Part shown: positions 53,393 through 64,000 of the stretch, piece by piece
How the letters are laid out: each line of letters starts with the position of its first letter
Numbering within the stretch: the stretch's first letter is position 1
Assembly: GCF_037101375.1 (NCBI RefSeq)
Contig: NZ_AP029019.1
Location: 1,426,001 to 1,490,000, forward strand
From: Acidovorax sp. DW039
GTDB taxonomy: Bacteria; Pseudomonadota; Gammaproteobacteria; Burkholderiales; Burkholderiaceae_C
Direction: 5' to 3'
DNA length: 64,000 nucleotides
Program-made: the position numbers and the translations under genes
The notes under the pieces: generated by a model
The model's input: only the letters and a program-made list of their open reading frames with translations
Told to the model about the DNA's origin: nothing
Databases searched by the model: none

Positions 53393-53567
53393 TGCCACCT
53401 CCTTGGTTTTCAGGTGCCTGCACCTTACTGCAATCTGCGGTGGGCCGGTGTCAGCCAGTCACCCGTCTGCAGTCGGTGCGTGAGTGGATCGCCGCATACA
53501 GCGCGTGGCACGCGGTGCCCGTCACAGCCCTGTCAAACAGTCTTTACAAACTCTTTACTTTCCAACC

Positions 53568-55661
<2,094 letters not shown>

Positions 55662-55671
55662 GCGGTACTTT

Positions 55672-55705
55672 GGCACGCCAGCCCTTCTTCAGGGGCTGGC
55701 GTGCC
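55672..55705 (+). other. Strong 13-pair hairpin after the nucleotidase gene
   Basis: Stem GGCACGCCAGCCC / GGGCTGGCGTGCC with an 8-base loop, ten bases after the stop, but no T-run behind it. It may stabilise the mRNA 3' end or act with Rho. Confidence 0.75.
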
Positions 55706-55760
55706 GGGGTTCAGAAGCAAAGCCATTCTCGGTCAGGCCGTAGGGTGGCTTTTTCTTTTT

Positions 55761-55811
55761 GCTATGGGTTTTGTAGCTGCTTGCGCTTGTCGGGAAAGCG
55801 CTGGAGGCTTG
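55761..55811 (+). repeat. Two-hairpin 3'-UTR repeat, copy 6 (after nucleotidase)
   Basis: GCTAT, 7-base loop, GTAGC, linker TGCTT, GCGCTT, 7-base loop, AAGCGC, then TGGAGGCTTG. Begins 99 bases after the stop codon, sense orientation, beyond the 13-pair hairpin. Confidence 0.86.
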
Positions 55812-55892
55812 TGGGAACCTGAGCTGGGTGCAGTGTCGAACCTTGCTTTTCCCGGTCGTTAAGATGCACCCATCAACAACAGGGAGGTCGCA

Positions 55893-56486
55893 ATGTCAAC
55901 AACCGCGTGGGTGGTGCTGGGTGTCGCTTTGGCTTTGGGTGTGTGGGCCGTGTCGGTCTACAACCGGCTTGCACAGTTGCGCAATCGCATTGCCAACGCC
56001 TTTGGGCAGATTGATGTGCAGCTCAAGCGCCGTTATGACCTGGTGCCCAATCTGGTGGAGGTGGCGCGCGGCTATCTGGCGCATGAGGCCGCTACGCTGG
56101 AAGCCGTCATCAAGGCGCGCGGGCAGGCGGTGGACGCCGCAGGCGCCGCCCGGGCCACACCGGCCAATGCCCAGGCGCTGGGCGCATTGGCTGCGGCAGA
56201 GGGGGTGCTGGGCACATCGCTGGGTCGCCTCATGGTGGTGGCCGAGGCTTATCCCGAATTGAAGGCGGATGCCACCATGCAATCGCTGTCTGAAGAATTG
56301 ACCAGCACCGAAAACCGCCTGGGCTTTGCGCGCCAGGCCTACAACGACCAGGTGCTGGAATTCAACGACCGTGCTGCGCGTTTTCCGGATCTGATCGTGG
56401 CCCGTCTGCTGGGCTTTTCTGTGCAACCCATGCTGGAGTCCACGCGCAGCCAGGAAGAGCGCATGGCTCCGCAGGTGAAGTTCTGA
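55893..56486 (+). CDS. lemA: LemA family protein
   Basis: A 197-residue LemA-type membrane protein: one N-terminal helix (WVVLGVALALGVWAVSVYN), then a four-helix coiled domain with the conserved QIDVQLKRRYDLVPNLVE. LemA proteins are often paired with a membrane protease, as here with the M48 gene 31 bases downstream. A good AGGGAGG site precedes the ATG. Molecular role unknown. Confidence 0.93.
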   Translation: MSTTAWVVLGVALALGVWAVSVYNRLAQLRNRIANAFGQIDVQLKRRYDLVPNLVEVARGYLAHEAATLEAVIKARGQAVDAAGAARATPANAQALGALAAAEGVLGTSLGRLMVVAEAYPELKADATMQSLSEELTSTENRLGFARQAYNDQVLEFNDRAARFPDLIVARLLGFSVQPMLESTRSQEERMAPQVKF

Positions 56487-56517
56487 ACGTCCCCCAACTT
56501 GCGCAGGGGTACGCTGG

Positions 56518-57621
56518 ATGAAATTCTGGGATCACCAGGCCGATGCACGCAGCGAGACGCGTCGGCTGTTGCTGGGCTTTGCCGTTGCCGTGGTGGTGCT
56601 GGTGGCTGCCGTACATGCAGCGCTGGCGCTGGCCTGGTGGCTGATGGCGATGGTGCTGCCGGTGCACTTGCCGCCGCCCGAGGGGTTTCTGGTGGCCAAC
56701 GTGGGCTTGTCGCTCATGCTGGTGCTGGGCGGCTGGTGGCTGGAGACCTCCAACCTGCGTGCAGGTGGCGTCAAGCTGGCCAAGCGCATTGGCGCGCGGG
56801 AGCTGAGGCCTTCCCTGTCGCTGGCCGAGCAGCGGCTGTCCAACATCGTGGACGAGCTGTGCATTGCCGCCCACATGCCCCGCCCCCAGGTGATGGTGGT
56901 GCCGCGCACCGACGCCATCAATGCGTTTGCCGCAGGGTGGGATGAAAGCGATGCCGTCATTGCCGTCACCCAGGGCGCACTGGATTACCTCACGCGCGAC
57001 GAGATGCAGGGCATGGTGGCGCACGAACTCAGCCATCTGCATGAGGGCGACACGCGGCTGAAGATGCAGCTGGCAGGCATGGTGTTCGGGCTGGAGCTGG
57101 TCCACAACTTTGGCGACACGGTGCGCGAACGGCCCGGGCTGGCCTGGTGGTTTGGCTCCGCCGTGAAGGTGGCGGGCTTTGCCGGATGGCTGACGGGGCG
57201 CATTCTCAAGGCTGCGGTGTCGCGCCAGCGCGAATACCTGGCCGATGCACGCGCTGTGCAGTGGACGCGCAGCCGCGACGGGCTGGGCGGTGTGCTGCGC
57301 AAGGTGATGACCCAGCGCGTGGCCGCCGCACCGGGCTACGAAGGGCCCAGCCATGGAGGGCTTCACCACCCCACGGTGCAGCACATGCTGCTGGTGGATG
57401 TGGAGGCGGTGGGCTTCATGGCGCGCTGGCTGCATACCCATCCCACGCTGGAGGAGCGGGTGCAGCGCCTCTATGGCCGACGCATGCTGCCGCTGCCGGT
57501 GGAAGTGGTCGCGGTGGAGCCCGAGGGTAACCCGCGCCAGGCAGGCAGTGCGGCGGAAGCCTCAGCCCAGCAAGGGCCCACCATCGCTTCGCTGGTGGAC
57601 CCGTATGCACGCTTCATGTAG
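56518..57621 (+). CDS. M48-family membrane metallopeptidase (HtpX-like)
   Basis: A 367-residue zinc protease with two N-terminal membrane helices. Catalytic motif HELSH (HExxH) near residue 168 and the downstream zinc-ligand Glu in REYLADARAVQW. It resembles HtpX in layout but is longer at the C-terminus, with a Pro/Glu-rich tail. Follows lemA, suggesting a LemA-protease module acting on membrane proteins. Confidence 0.9.
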   Translation: MKFWDHQADARSETRRLLLGFAVAVVVLVAAVHAALALAWWLMAMVLPVHLPPPEGFLVANVGLSLMLVLGGWWLETSNLRAGGVKLAKRIGARELRPSLSLAEQRLSNIVDELCIAAHMPRPQVMVVPRTDAINAFAAGWDESDAVIAVTQGALDYLTRDEMQGMVAHELSHLHEGDTRLKMQLAGMVFGLELVHNFGDTVRERPGLAWWFGSAVKVAGFAGWLTGRILKAAVSRQREYLADARAVQWTRSRDGLGGVLRKVMTQRVAAAPGYEGPSHGGLHHPTVQHMLLVDVEAVGFMARWLHTHPTLEERVQRLYGRRMLPLPVEVVAVEPEGNPRQAGSAAEASAQQGPTIASLVDPYARFM

Positions 57622-57658
57622 CTGCGCGCCAAAGGCGGTGGTTGCAGAAGTCTGAAAT

Positions 57659-57715
57659 GCTATAAAAAAGAGAGCTGCCTGCGCTTGTTTCGTAAGCTAT
57701 AGCGCAGCTTTTAAG
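57659..57715 (+). repeat. Two-hairpin 3'-UTR repeat, copy 7 (between M48 gene and smr)
   Basis: GCTAT, 7-base loop, AGAGC (one mismatch), linker TGCCT, GCGCTT, 7-base loop, AAGC. Begins 37 bases after the M48 stop, sense to it; its far end overlaps the stop codon of the convergent smr gene. Confidence 0.75.
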
Positions 57716-58757
57716 CATGCTTTGCCAGTGCAGGCTGCAGCAGCACCAGCAGCGCACCTGCGCCGCCATCGATGGGGCGGGCCTGCACAAAGGCCAGCAC
57801 TTCTTTCTTCTGCACCAGCCATCTTTGCACCCGCCCTTTGAGCACCGGGCTTTTGCCGGGGGAGCCCAGGCCTTTGCCGTGCACCACCCGCACGCAGCGC
57901 ACGCCCAGCTTGTGGGCGGTGCGAATGAAATCGCCCAGCGCCTCGCGCGCCTCATCCACGCGCAGGCCGTGCAGGTCCAGGTGGCGCTGAATGCTCCAGT
58001 GGCCTGAGCGCAGGCGGCGCGTGATTTCCACGCCAATGCCGGGGCGGCGAAAGCTCAGCTGGTCGTCCGTGTCCAGCAGGCTGCTCACATCAAAGTCGTC
58101 GCTGATGGATTCCATCAGCACCCGCTCCTCGTCCAGCCAATGCTGCAGGGGCAGCGGTTCGGGTGGGTGGGTGGCCAGCGGGGCAAGGTTGCGGTCGGGC
58201 AGCGGCTGCACCGGGCCCACGCTGCGGGCAAACAGTTGCCGCTCCGCCTCCAGCCGGGCGGCGGCTGCGCGGCGGGCTTTTTCTTCAGCCTCTGCGCGTT
58301 CACGCTGCTCACGCAACTGCCGGGTGATGGCTCCCAGGTCTTGCAGCCCGGCCACCCTCACGCTGGCGCGACGGGGGGCGGGGGGCTGCTTGGCGGGGCG
58401 CGCGGCGTCCATCGGTGTGGACCGGGCTGGTGTGGCGGGGCGCGGCAGCGGTGCCTGCCACCCTGTGGCCGGGTTGCGGGCCGCACGGGCACTGGCGCTC
58501 AGTTGCGCACGCCGCTGTGCGCGGCTGGGTGGGGGGACGGGCGCGTCAGCGCCCTGCGGCTGCGCTGCTGTGGGTGCGGTGGGGTCAGTGGGTGAAGGCG
58601 TCACCGCGCGTGCCAGCGCAGCGGCCAGGGCTCCCGTCAACGCTCCAGTCAGCGCGCCGGTCAAGCCGTCTGCTGCCGGTTGGGCGGTGGATGCAGGCAG
58701 GCCCTTCAAGCTAATGGGCGGGGCAGGCGGGGCCGGTGGGGCAGGGGGGCGCGTCAT
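57711..58757 (-). CDS. Smr-domain protein
   Basis: A 348-residue protein with a C-terminal Smr (MutS2-related) endonuclease-type domain, about residues 255-345, with motifs HLDLHGLRVDEA and VHGKGLGSPGKSPVLK. The N-terminal 240 residues are low-complexity Pro/Ala/Arg-rich with a basic charged coil (RQLREQRERAEAEEKARRA) and an LTGALTGALTGAL repeat, and have no known fold. Its start overlaps the stop of the phytase-like gene as ATGA. Smr domains cleave DNA or RNA structures; the target is unknown here. Confidence 0.88.
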   Translation of the reverse strand: MTRPPAPPAPPAPPISLKGLPASTAQPAADGLTGALTGALTGALAAALARAVTPSPTDPTAPTAAQPQGADAPVPPPSRAQRRAQLSASARAARNPATGWQAPLPRPATPARSTPMDAARPAKQPPAPRRASVRVAGLQDLGAITRQLREQRERAEAEEKARRAAAARLEAERQLFARSVGPVQPLPDRNLAPLATHPPEPLPLQHWLDEERVLMESISDDFDVSSLLDTDDQLSFRRPGIGVEITRRLRSGHWSIQRHLDLHGLRVDEAREALGDFIRTAHKLGVRCVRVVHGKGLGSPGKSPVLKGRVQRWLVQKKEVLAFVQARPIDGGAGALLVLLQPALAKHA

Positions 58758-60121
58758 GCAGGTTCTTTCACGGGCAAGGCAGCGCCGCAGGGGGAGGGCT
58801 GAGAGGTAGGGGATGAGGGGCCGCGCTCGCCGCCTGCCGCTGCGGGGTTCACGCCATCGTTTTCGCCAGAGGCAGGCACGGCCAGTGCCAGCCACTGGGT
58901 GCTTTGCGCGGGGTTGAAGTTGTCATCGCTCACCAGCACCAGCACGCGTTCGCCACTGGGCAGGGGCTCGGCCCAAGTCATGCCTTCCAGGTTGTCCACG
59001 GTGCCCAGGCCCAGGGTGGCAAAGTCCAGCAACAGTGATTTTTGCAGGGGCGTGTAGTTGCCCGGCTGTAGGGCGGGCAAGGTCAGCGTGTCGCTGCCCG
59101 TGCGCAGGTCCACCCGGTACAGGCGTGCGCCAAAGCCTGCGCCTGCGCTGTAGCTGCGCTCCAGCACCAGCAGGTGGTGGGGGCCATCGGCCAGGATTTC
59201 GCTCACGCCGTTGACTTCAGGGCCCCAGGGCAGGCGGCGTGCGTGGGGCACGGCGTCGGGCAGGTAGGCGCGTTGTTGCTGGGCCTGGCCTGTGGTGGCG
59301 TTCAGCGCGGTGATGCGCACCGGGCCGCCGGGGGCCTGCACGGTGGGGCGGGGGCCATCCTGGTGCCAGGCCATTTCCATCGCCAGCCAGGCGGTGCAGC
59401 CATCGGCAGAAAACGTCAGCCCTTCCAGACTTGCGTTGTTGCGCGGGCCGCTGCGCTGATGGGGGGGCGTGGCGGGCTGGCTGGGCTCAAAGGCCGGGGG
59501 CAGGGCCAAGGTACGGGCCCAGCGCCCATCGGGCAGGGCTTCGCGCAGGCGGGGGCCAATGCTGCGGCTGGGATCGCCCTCGCTGGTCCACCACAGGCTG
59601 TGGCCTGAGGGGTGCCAGCGCAGGGCCTCGGCGTCGGGCGTTTCAGGGCTTGTGTCGGGTGAATGGGTGCCACCTTGAGCACTCGCCCCGCCTCGTCGTG
59701 GCGCAGGGAACGGCTGGCCACCATCGCCCTGCAGCACCACCATGCCGGTAATTTGTGGCGATGAGGTGAGTGCGTTGGCGAGCGCCCAGCGTGCTGTGTA
59801 CATGCGCACCGGGCCGAGGGTGGCGCGGTCGTCGCTGATCAGCCAGAACTGGCCGCTGCGGGCGTCATAGTCCACCCCCGAGATGCCGCCAAAGCGGCTG
59901 CCCAGTACGTCGGTGCCTGCAGGAATATGGGCCTGCGCCAGCAGGCGGATGCCATTGGCTTGCGGTGCATGGGGCGACGTCGAGGTGGTGGCCGCGGTGG
60001 ATGGCTGCAAGGGCGCGGCGCAGCCGCTCAGCGTGAGCAAGCCCGCGACCAGCATGGCGCTGACGAGCCACCGGGCCGGGGTGGCTCTCTGCAGGCGCTG
60101 GATGCATGTCGCAGGCATCAC
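58754..60121 (-). CDS. Phytase-like / esterase-like lipoprotein
   Basis: A 455-residue predicted lipoprotein (lipobox TLSGC) of the phytase-like esterase family (PF13449 type). Segments such as [22 protein letters not shown] near residue 80, NASLEGLTF and DNLEGMTW fit a beta-propeller of that family. Catalytic function is not established for most members, and true phytase activity should not be assumed. It sits between radC and smr, overlapping both by four bases. Confidence 0.8.
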   Translation of the reverse strand: MMPATCIQRLQRATPARWLVSAMLVAGLLTLSGCAAPLQPSTAATTSTSPHAPQANGIRLLAQAHIPAGTDVLGSRFGGISGVDYDARSGQFWLISDDRATLGPVRMYTARWALANALTSSPQITGMVVLQGDGGQPFPAPRRGGASAQGGTHSPDTSPETPDAEALRWHPSGHSLWWTSEGDPSRSIGPRLREALPDGRWARTLALPPAFEPSQPATPPHQRSGPRNNASLEGLTFSADGCTAWLAMEMAWHQDGPRPTVQAPGGPVRITALNATTGQAQQQRAYLPDAVPHARRLPWGPEVNGVSEILADGPHHLLVLERSYSAGAGFGARLYRVDLRTGSDTLTLPALQPGNYTPLQKSLLLDFATLGLGTVDNLEGMTWAEPLPSGERVLVLVSDDNFNPAQSTQWLALAVPASGENDGVNPAAAGGERGPSSPTSQPSPCGAALPVKEPA

Positions 60122-60831
60122 AGCAGGCCGCTTTCCGCCATCGACAGGGCCTGGCCTGGCGCGACGATGACATGGTCCAGCACCCGCACGTCCACCAGGG
60201 CCAGCGTGGTTTTCAGCGTCTGGGTCAGGGCTTCGTCGGCGCGGCTGGGCTGCACGCTGCCGCTGGGGTGGTTGTGGGCCAGCACCACACCGGCGGCGTG
60301 GTGGTGCAGGGCGCGCAGCACCACTTCGCGGGGGTAGACGCTGGTTTGTGTCAGGGTGCCGCGAAACAGCTCTTCCATCGCCAGCAGGCGGTTTTGCGCA
60401 TCCAGGAAGATGACGGCAAACACCTCGTGTCCCTTGGCCGCCAAATGCAGTTGCAGGTACTGCTTGACGGCATTGGGGGAACCGAACACCTCGCGCTCGC
60501 GCAGCTGCTGGGCCAGCGCCCGGCGGGCCAGCTCCAGCACGGCCACCAGCTCGGCCCGCTTGGCGGGCCCCAGGCCCTTGATGCGGGCCAGGTCGTCGGT
60601 GCTGGCGTGCAGCAGCCCGGCAATGCCGCCAAAGCCACCACCGAGCTGCCCGGTGGCCGCGTCGCGCACCGGGGGCTCCAGCAGCTCCTGCGCCATGTGC
60701 AACACACTTTTGCCCACGATGCCCGTGCGCAGCAAGATCGCCAGCAGCTCGGCATCGGCCAGGGCAGCGGGGCCACGGGCCAGCAGCTTTTCGCGGGGTT
60801 GGGCGTCGGTGGGCAGGTCTTTGATGGCCAT
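60118..60831 (-). CDS. radC: RadC family JAMM/MPN protein
   Basis: A 237-residue RadC-type protein (E. coli 222). N-terminal [20 protein letters not shown], a helix-hairpin-helix ([17 protein letters not shown]) and a C-terminal JAMM motif AHNHPSG with a downstream Asp (HVIVAP region). The radC name is historical; a direct repair role is disputed. First gene of a coupled radC / phytase-like / smr operon. The ATG at 60831 is chosen by homology; the frame is open further upstream. Confidence 0.92.
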   Translation of the reverse strand: MAIKDLPTDAQPREKLLARGPAALADAELLAILLRTGIVGKSVLHMAQELLEPPVRDAATGQLGGGFGGIAGLLHASTDDLARIKGLGPAKRAELVAVLELARRALAQQLREREVFGSPNAVKQYLQLHLAAKGHEVFAVIFLDAQNRLLAMEELFRGTLTQTSVYPREVVLRALHHHAAGVVLAHNHPSGSVQPSRADEALTQTLKTTLALVDVRVLDHVIVAPGQALSMAESGLL

Positions 60832-60931
60832 GGCGCGGGTGGGTTGGGGCTGCAAAAGGCTGAAGGCAGGTGCACAGCCCGGTAGGGGTTTGCCCGGTTT
60901 TCTACAATCGCGGCAGTTTATCGAGACTCTC

Positions 60932-61396
60932 ATGACCACTACAGCCGCCCCACTTCCCACCGTTCAGCCCGGGTCCTTCTTGACCCTGCACTACCGCCTT
61001 GCCGGCCCAGCGGGGGATGTGATCAACACGTTTGACGACAAACCCGCCACGCTTTCGCTGGGCACGGGCGAGTTGTCGCCTGCCATGGAAGAGCGCCTGC
61101 TGGGCCTGCCCGAGGGCACGCGCACCACGTTTGAGCTGCCTGCCGGTGCCGCCTTTGGCGAGCGCAACGCCGACATGCAGCAATGGGTGGCCCGCAAGCT
61201 GCTCGATCAGCTGGGTGACCCTGACGAAAAATACAACGTGGGCGATGTGGTGCAGTTCCCGACGCCCGATGGCCTGGGCAGCTACGCCGGGGCGGTGCAG
61301 CAGGTGCGGGAAGACGGTGCCGTGCTGTTTGACTTCAACCACCCGCTGGCAGGGCAGCCCGTCACGTTTGAAGTGCACCTGATTGGAATTCTGTGA
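60932..61396 (+). CDS. fkpB: FKBP-type peptidyl-prolyl isomerase (SlpA/FkpB-like)
   Basis: A 154-residue FKBP-type PPIase of the SlpA/FkpB subfamily, which carries an insert-in-flap chaperone domain. The conserved [12 protein letters not shown] start, [26 protein letters not shown] and [15 protein letters not shown] end are diagnostic. ATG at 60932; a TACAAT at 60903 could be the -10 of its promoter. Its stop shares a base with the ispH start, the arrangement known from E. coli fkpB-ispH. Confidence 0.93.
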   Translation: MTTTAAPLPTVQPGSFLTLHYRLAGPAGDVINTFDDKPATLSLGTGELSPAMEERLLGLPEGTRTTFELPAGAAFGERNADMQQWVARKLLDQLGDPDEKYNVGDVVQFPTPDGLGSYAGAVQQVREDGAVLFDFNHPLAGQPVTFEVHLIGIL

Positions 61397-62391
61397 TGAC
61401 GGGCCCTCAGGAAATTCTGCTGGCCGAGCCCCGCGGCTTTTGTGCGGGCGTGGACCGCGCCATCGAGATCGTGGAACGGGCGCTGCAAAAGTTTGGCGCA
61501 CCCATCTACGTGCGGCATGAAATCGTGCACAACACCTATGTGGTCAATGACCTCAAGGCCAAGGGCGCGATCTTCATTGAAGAACTTTCGGAAGTGCCCC
61601 CCGGTGCCACGCTGGTCTTCAGTGCCCACGGCGTGAGCCGGGCCGTGCAGCAGGAGGCCGAGGCACGCGGCTTCAGCATTTTTGACGCCACCTGTCCCCT
61701 CGTCACCAAGGTACACGTCGAGGTGGCCAAGCTGGCCAAAGAGGGCTACGAGTTCATCATGATCGGCCACAAGGGCCACCCCGAGGTGGAGGGCACCATG
61801 GGCCAGCTGGACCATGGCATCCACCTGGTGGAAGACGTGGAAGACGTCGCCCGCGTGCAGCCCGGCCAGACCCAAAAACTGGCGGTGGTGACCCAGACCA
61901 CGCTGAGCGTGGACGATGCGGCAGAGATCACCGCCGCTGTGCGCGCACGCTTCCCGCAAGTGCGCGAGCCCAAGCAGCAGGACATTTGCTACGCCACGCA
62001 AAACCGGCAAGACGCCGTGAAGATCCTCTCGCCGCAGGTGGATCTGGTCATTGTGGTGGGCAGTCCCACCAGCTCCAACAGCAACCGCCTGCGCGAACTG
62101 GCCGCCCGCCTGGGCACCCGGGCCTACATGGTGGACTCTGCCGCCGAGCTGCGGGCGGAGTGGTTTGAAGGCGTGACCCGCGTGGGCCTCACGGCCGGTG
62201 CCTCTGCCCCCGAGATTCTGGTGCGCGAGGTGATTGACCGCGTCAAGGCGCTGGGAGCGGTGTCCGTGCGCAGCATGGATGGCATCGAGGAAACCATCAA
62301 GTTCCCGCTGCCCAAGGGGCTCAAGATCGACGCAGCCACGGGGCTGGAGATCAGCCAGCGCATGCCCGAGACTGGACCGGCCGCGCATTGA
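61396..62391 (+). CDS. ispH: 4-hydroxy-3-methylbut-2-enyl diphosphate reductase
   Basis: Last enzyme of the non-mevalonate isoprenoid pathway; makes IPP and DMAPP with a [4Fe-4S] cluster held by three Cys: Cys16 in GFCAGVDRA, one in ATCPLV and one in [10 protein letters not shown]. The substrate-binding [12 protein letters not shown] motif is present. 331 residues. The ATG at 61396 is preferred over a GTG one codon upstream. A two-hairpin repeat begins five bases after its stop. Confidence 0.97.
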   Translation: MTGPQEILLAEPRGFCAGVDRAIEIVERALQKFGAPIYVRHEIVHNTYVVNDLKAKGAIFIEELSEVPPGATLVFSAHGVSRAVQQEAEARGFSIFDATCPLVTKVHVEVAKLAKEGYEFIMIGHKGHPEVEGTMGQLDHGIHLVEDVEDVARVQPGQTQKLAVVTQTTLSVDDAAEITAAVRARFPQVREPKQQDICYATQNRQDAVKILSPQVDLVIVVGSPTSSNSNRLRELAARLGTRAYMVDSAAELRAEWFEGVTRVGLTAGASAPEILVREVIDRVKALGAVSVRSMDGIEETIKFPLPKGLKIDAATGLEISQRMPETGPAAH

Positions 62392-62396
62392 GGGGC

Positions 62397-62450
62397 GCTA
62401 TTGGTTTTGTAGCTGCTTGCGCTTGTAAATCAAGCGCTGCAGGCTGAAAT
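62397..62450 (+). repeat. Two-hairpin 3'-UTR repeat, copy 8 (after ispH)
   Basis: GCTAT, 7-base loop, GTAGC, linker TGCTT, GCGCTTG, 5-base loop, CAAGCGC, then TGCAGGCTGAAA. Begins five bases after the ispH stop, sense orientation; the facing gene is the CBS protein on the other strand. Confidence 0.88.
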
Positions 62451-62619
62451 GACTGATTGAATGGTTGCCTCAGGCCCACTGACCAGCCTGAGCCTGTGGT
62501 GGGGCCTTTGGCAGCAACGCCCTGGCTTCGACCTGCTCGGCCCAAACGGCGGGAGACGGCGACGGAGGCATGAGGCATGCCGCTCGTCTGGCGGCATCGT
62601 CGCTGGCTCTTCCATTGCA

Positions 62620-63324
62620 TCAGGCTTGCGGCCCAGGGCCGCTCCACAAGTCCAGTGGCGGGTCTGCCGCCACGGCGCGCAAGATGTCGGTGCGCGAGAT
62701 GAACCCGGCCAACACGCCCGCCTCATCGGTCACCGGCAAGCCCGGCAGACCCGTCGTCAGCAGCACCGAGGCGACTCTGCGCAATGCCGTATCGGCCGCC
62801 ACGGTGGGCACGGGGCTCACCATCACTTCGGACACCGGGCGGCGTGCCAGCTCAATCGCCTCTTTCACCGCGCCGGGTTCGGGCAGAAGGTCCAGCGGTG
62901 CCATGTCGGCGCGCAGCAGCAGCCCAATCACGCGGCCCAGCGCGTCCACCACGGGGGCTTGCGCCACCTGGTGTTCCGCCAGGGTTTGCCAGGCGTCGTT
63001 CACCCGCAGGTCTGGGGGCACGCTCAGGGCACCGTGGCTCATCACATCGCGCACCCGGGTCAAGGGCTCGCGTGCACGCTTGGGGCCTTGCTGGGTCTGG
63101 GTGTAGGCACTCACGGCATCCTGCAGCCGCAGGTTCGCCACCCGGCCAGGGTGCGGCTGCTCGGCCGCTGGTGCCGCGGGGGCATGTTCTGCCGCGTCTG
63201 AAATCTCCAGGCTGCGCGTGCGAAGGGCCTGGGGGCGCAGCACGCGGCGCACTGCGGCAATCTTGTCCAGGTTTTCTGGCCCACCCTTGAAGATTTGCCC
63301 CGAAGGGCCGAACACAAAAAACAT
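62620..63324 (-). CDS. CBS-pair domain protein
   Basis: A 234-residue protein with a tandem CBS (cystathionine-beta-synthase) pair in its C-terminal half, starting VRDVMSHGALSVPP and VSEVMVSPVPTVAA. CBS pairs bind adenosyl nucleotides and act as energy sensors. The N-terminal 85 residues (MFFVFGPSGQIFKGG...) are of unknown fold. Start at 63324 has AGGAGG seven bases upstream. No attached enzyme or transporter domain, so a partner must exist. Convergent with ispH. Confidence 0.88.
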   Translation of the reverse strand: MFFVFGPSGQIFKGGPENLDKIAAVRRVLRPQALRTRSLEISDAAEHAPAAPAAEQPHPGRVANLRLQDAVSAYTQTQQGPKRAREPLTRVRDVMSHGALSVPPDLRVNDAWQTLAEHQVAQAPVVDALGRVIGLLLRADMAPLDLLPEPGAVKEAIELARRPVSEVMVSPVPTVAADTALRRVASVLLTTGLPGLPVTDEAGVLAGFISRTDILRAVAADPPLDLWSGPGPQA

Positions 63325-63528
63325 CGCGCATCCTCCTGCTGACATGCCATTGTGCTTGCTGCCTGCCGCCCGCTGTGTGCGGCGGATGTTTCGTTCAGGC
63401 GGTGTGCATGGCGTTGTATCTCTAAGCTATCGGCAGTTAATGGGCTGGTTGTAGATCAGACTGGGCCGTCAATGGCTGCCTGGCTTCTCTACACTCCCCA
63501 CCTTTGCACGCTTCACGGAGTTTTTTGA

Positions 63529-64000
63529 ATGATTGATCGAGCCGCCATCTCCCAGGCACGGCAGCGGCTGAGTGCGCTGCCCCAGTTTTTGCGCACCACC
63601 CCCTTGCTGCGCCTGCCGGGCAAGGCGCTGGGCGTGGAATGCCGCGAGGTGTGGCTCAAGCTGGAGCACCTGCAGGTGGGCGGCAGCTTCAAGGCCCGCG
63701 GCATGCTCTACCGTTTGCTGGCCAACACGGTACCTGCCAGCGGGGTCATCATTGCCTCGGGTGGGAATGCGGGCATTGCGGTGGCGGCGGCCGCGCAAGC
63801 CCTGGGTGTGCGTTGCGAGGTCTTTGTGCCCGAGGTGTCGCCTGAGGTCAAGCGCGCACGTCTGCGTGCGCTGGGGGCTGAGGTGGTTGTCACCGGAGCC
63901 GCTTATGCCCAGGCCTATGAGGCCTGTGTGGCCCGCCAGCAGGCCACCGGAGCCCTGCAGGCCCACGCCTACGACCAGCCTGAAGTGGTGGCCGGGGCGG
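63529..64000 (+). CDS. Threonine/serine dehydratase-like PLP enzyme (3' truncated by window edge)
   Basis: The frame starts at ATG 63529 (GGAG nine bases upstream) and is open to the right edge, giving the first 157 residues. GSFKARGM holds the lysine that binds pyridoxal phosphate, and SGGNAGIAVA is the phosphate-binding loop typical of fold-type II enzymes such as threonine dehydratase, serine dehydratase or serine racemase. Which of these it is cannot be settled without the C-terminus (regulatory ACT domains or not). Confidence 0.87.
   Translation, partial: MIDRAAISQARQRLSALPQFLRTTPLLRLPGKALGVECREVWLKLEHLQVGGSFKARGMLYRLLANTVPASGVIIASGGNAGIAVAAAAQALGVRCEVFVPEVSPEVKRARLRALGAEVVVTGAAYAQAYEACVARQQATGALQAHAYDQPEVVAGA

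Noticed and set aside
53400..53567. Small gene in the gap before the nucleotidase
   Set aside because: Short open frames exist but none has a ribosome site or conserved sequence; the gap is likely the promoter region for both divergent genes.

Overview
The window is a 64-kb piece of a GC-rich betaproteobacterial chromosome, most probably from the family Comamonadaceae (Acidovorax-like). This rests on gene order: ispE / tRNA-Gln / prs / rplY / pth, nadK divergent from hrcA, gmk-rpoZ-spoT, and fkpB-type PPIase followed by ispH. It also rests on the proteins themselves and on short intergenic repeats of a kind I associate with that family. No sequence search could be run. It is almost entirely core genome: no prophage, insertion sequence, integrase or CRISPR array is visible. 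Three tRNA genes are present: Gln-TTG, a CAT-anticodon tRNA, and Arg-ACG.

Layout. 1-7 kb: 3' part of ubiB, a sodium:solute symporter, an FmdB zinc ribbon, DUF502, aspS, a CsgG-like lipoprotein and nudB. 7-12.5 kb: a TPR response regulator on the minus strand, then a ybhP/clsB-like pair and folE followed at once by a BLUF photoreceptor gene. 12.5-16.4 kb: EamA exporter, DUF429 protein with an overlapping small secreted protein, LysE exporter and a histidine phosphatase. 16.4-20.6 kb: a minus-strand group (membrane-anchored unknown, TTC38-like TPR protein, AT-rich orphan) facing a DUF945 protein. 20.8-27.9 kb: a six-gene minus-strand peptide ABC transporter plus amidase operon. 28-31 kb: YfhL-type ferredoxin, pth, rplY, prs, tRNA-Gln. 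31-43 kb: ispE, lolB, a large TPR protein, mutM, a dynamin-like GTPase, mutY, rapZ, recN, nadK, hrcA and two tRNAs. 43-53 kb: greB, spoT, rpoZ, gmk, yicC, a Ser/Thr kinase with PP2C phosphatase, rph, rdgB, hemW. 53-64 kb: an I78-type lipoprotein, a CpdB-like nucleotidase, lemA with an M48 protease, smr / phytase-like / radC in overlapping order, a SlpA/FkpB PPIase with ispH, a CBS protein and the start of a threonine-dehydratase-like gene.

Functional links include pterin synthesis (nudB, folE), both non-mevalonate enzymes ispE and ispH, 8-oxoguanine repair (mutM, mutY flanking the GTPase), stringent control (gmk, rpoZ, spoT), nucleotide-pool hygiene (rdgB, mutY) and reversible Ser/Thr phosphorylation.

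The strongest unexplained signal is not a protein. It is an approximately 50-nt two-stem-loop repeat present eight times. Every copy lies between a stop codon and the next gene, and all eight lie in the sense orientation of the upstream gene. In most copies both loops are seven nucleotides and the linker is five. Other points of interest are the folE-BLUF coupling, a dynamin-like GTPase with an altered P-loop between mutM and mutY, a receiver domain with Glu at the phospho-acceptor site, a kinase with HLD in place of HRD, and an AT-rich insertion that appears to have replaced the end of a TPR gene.
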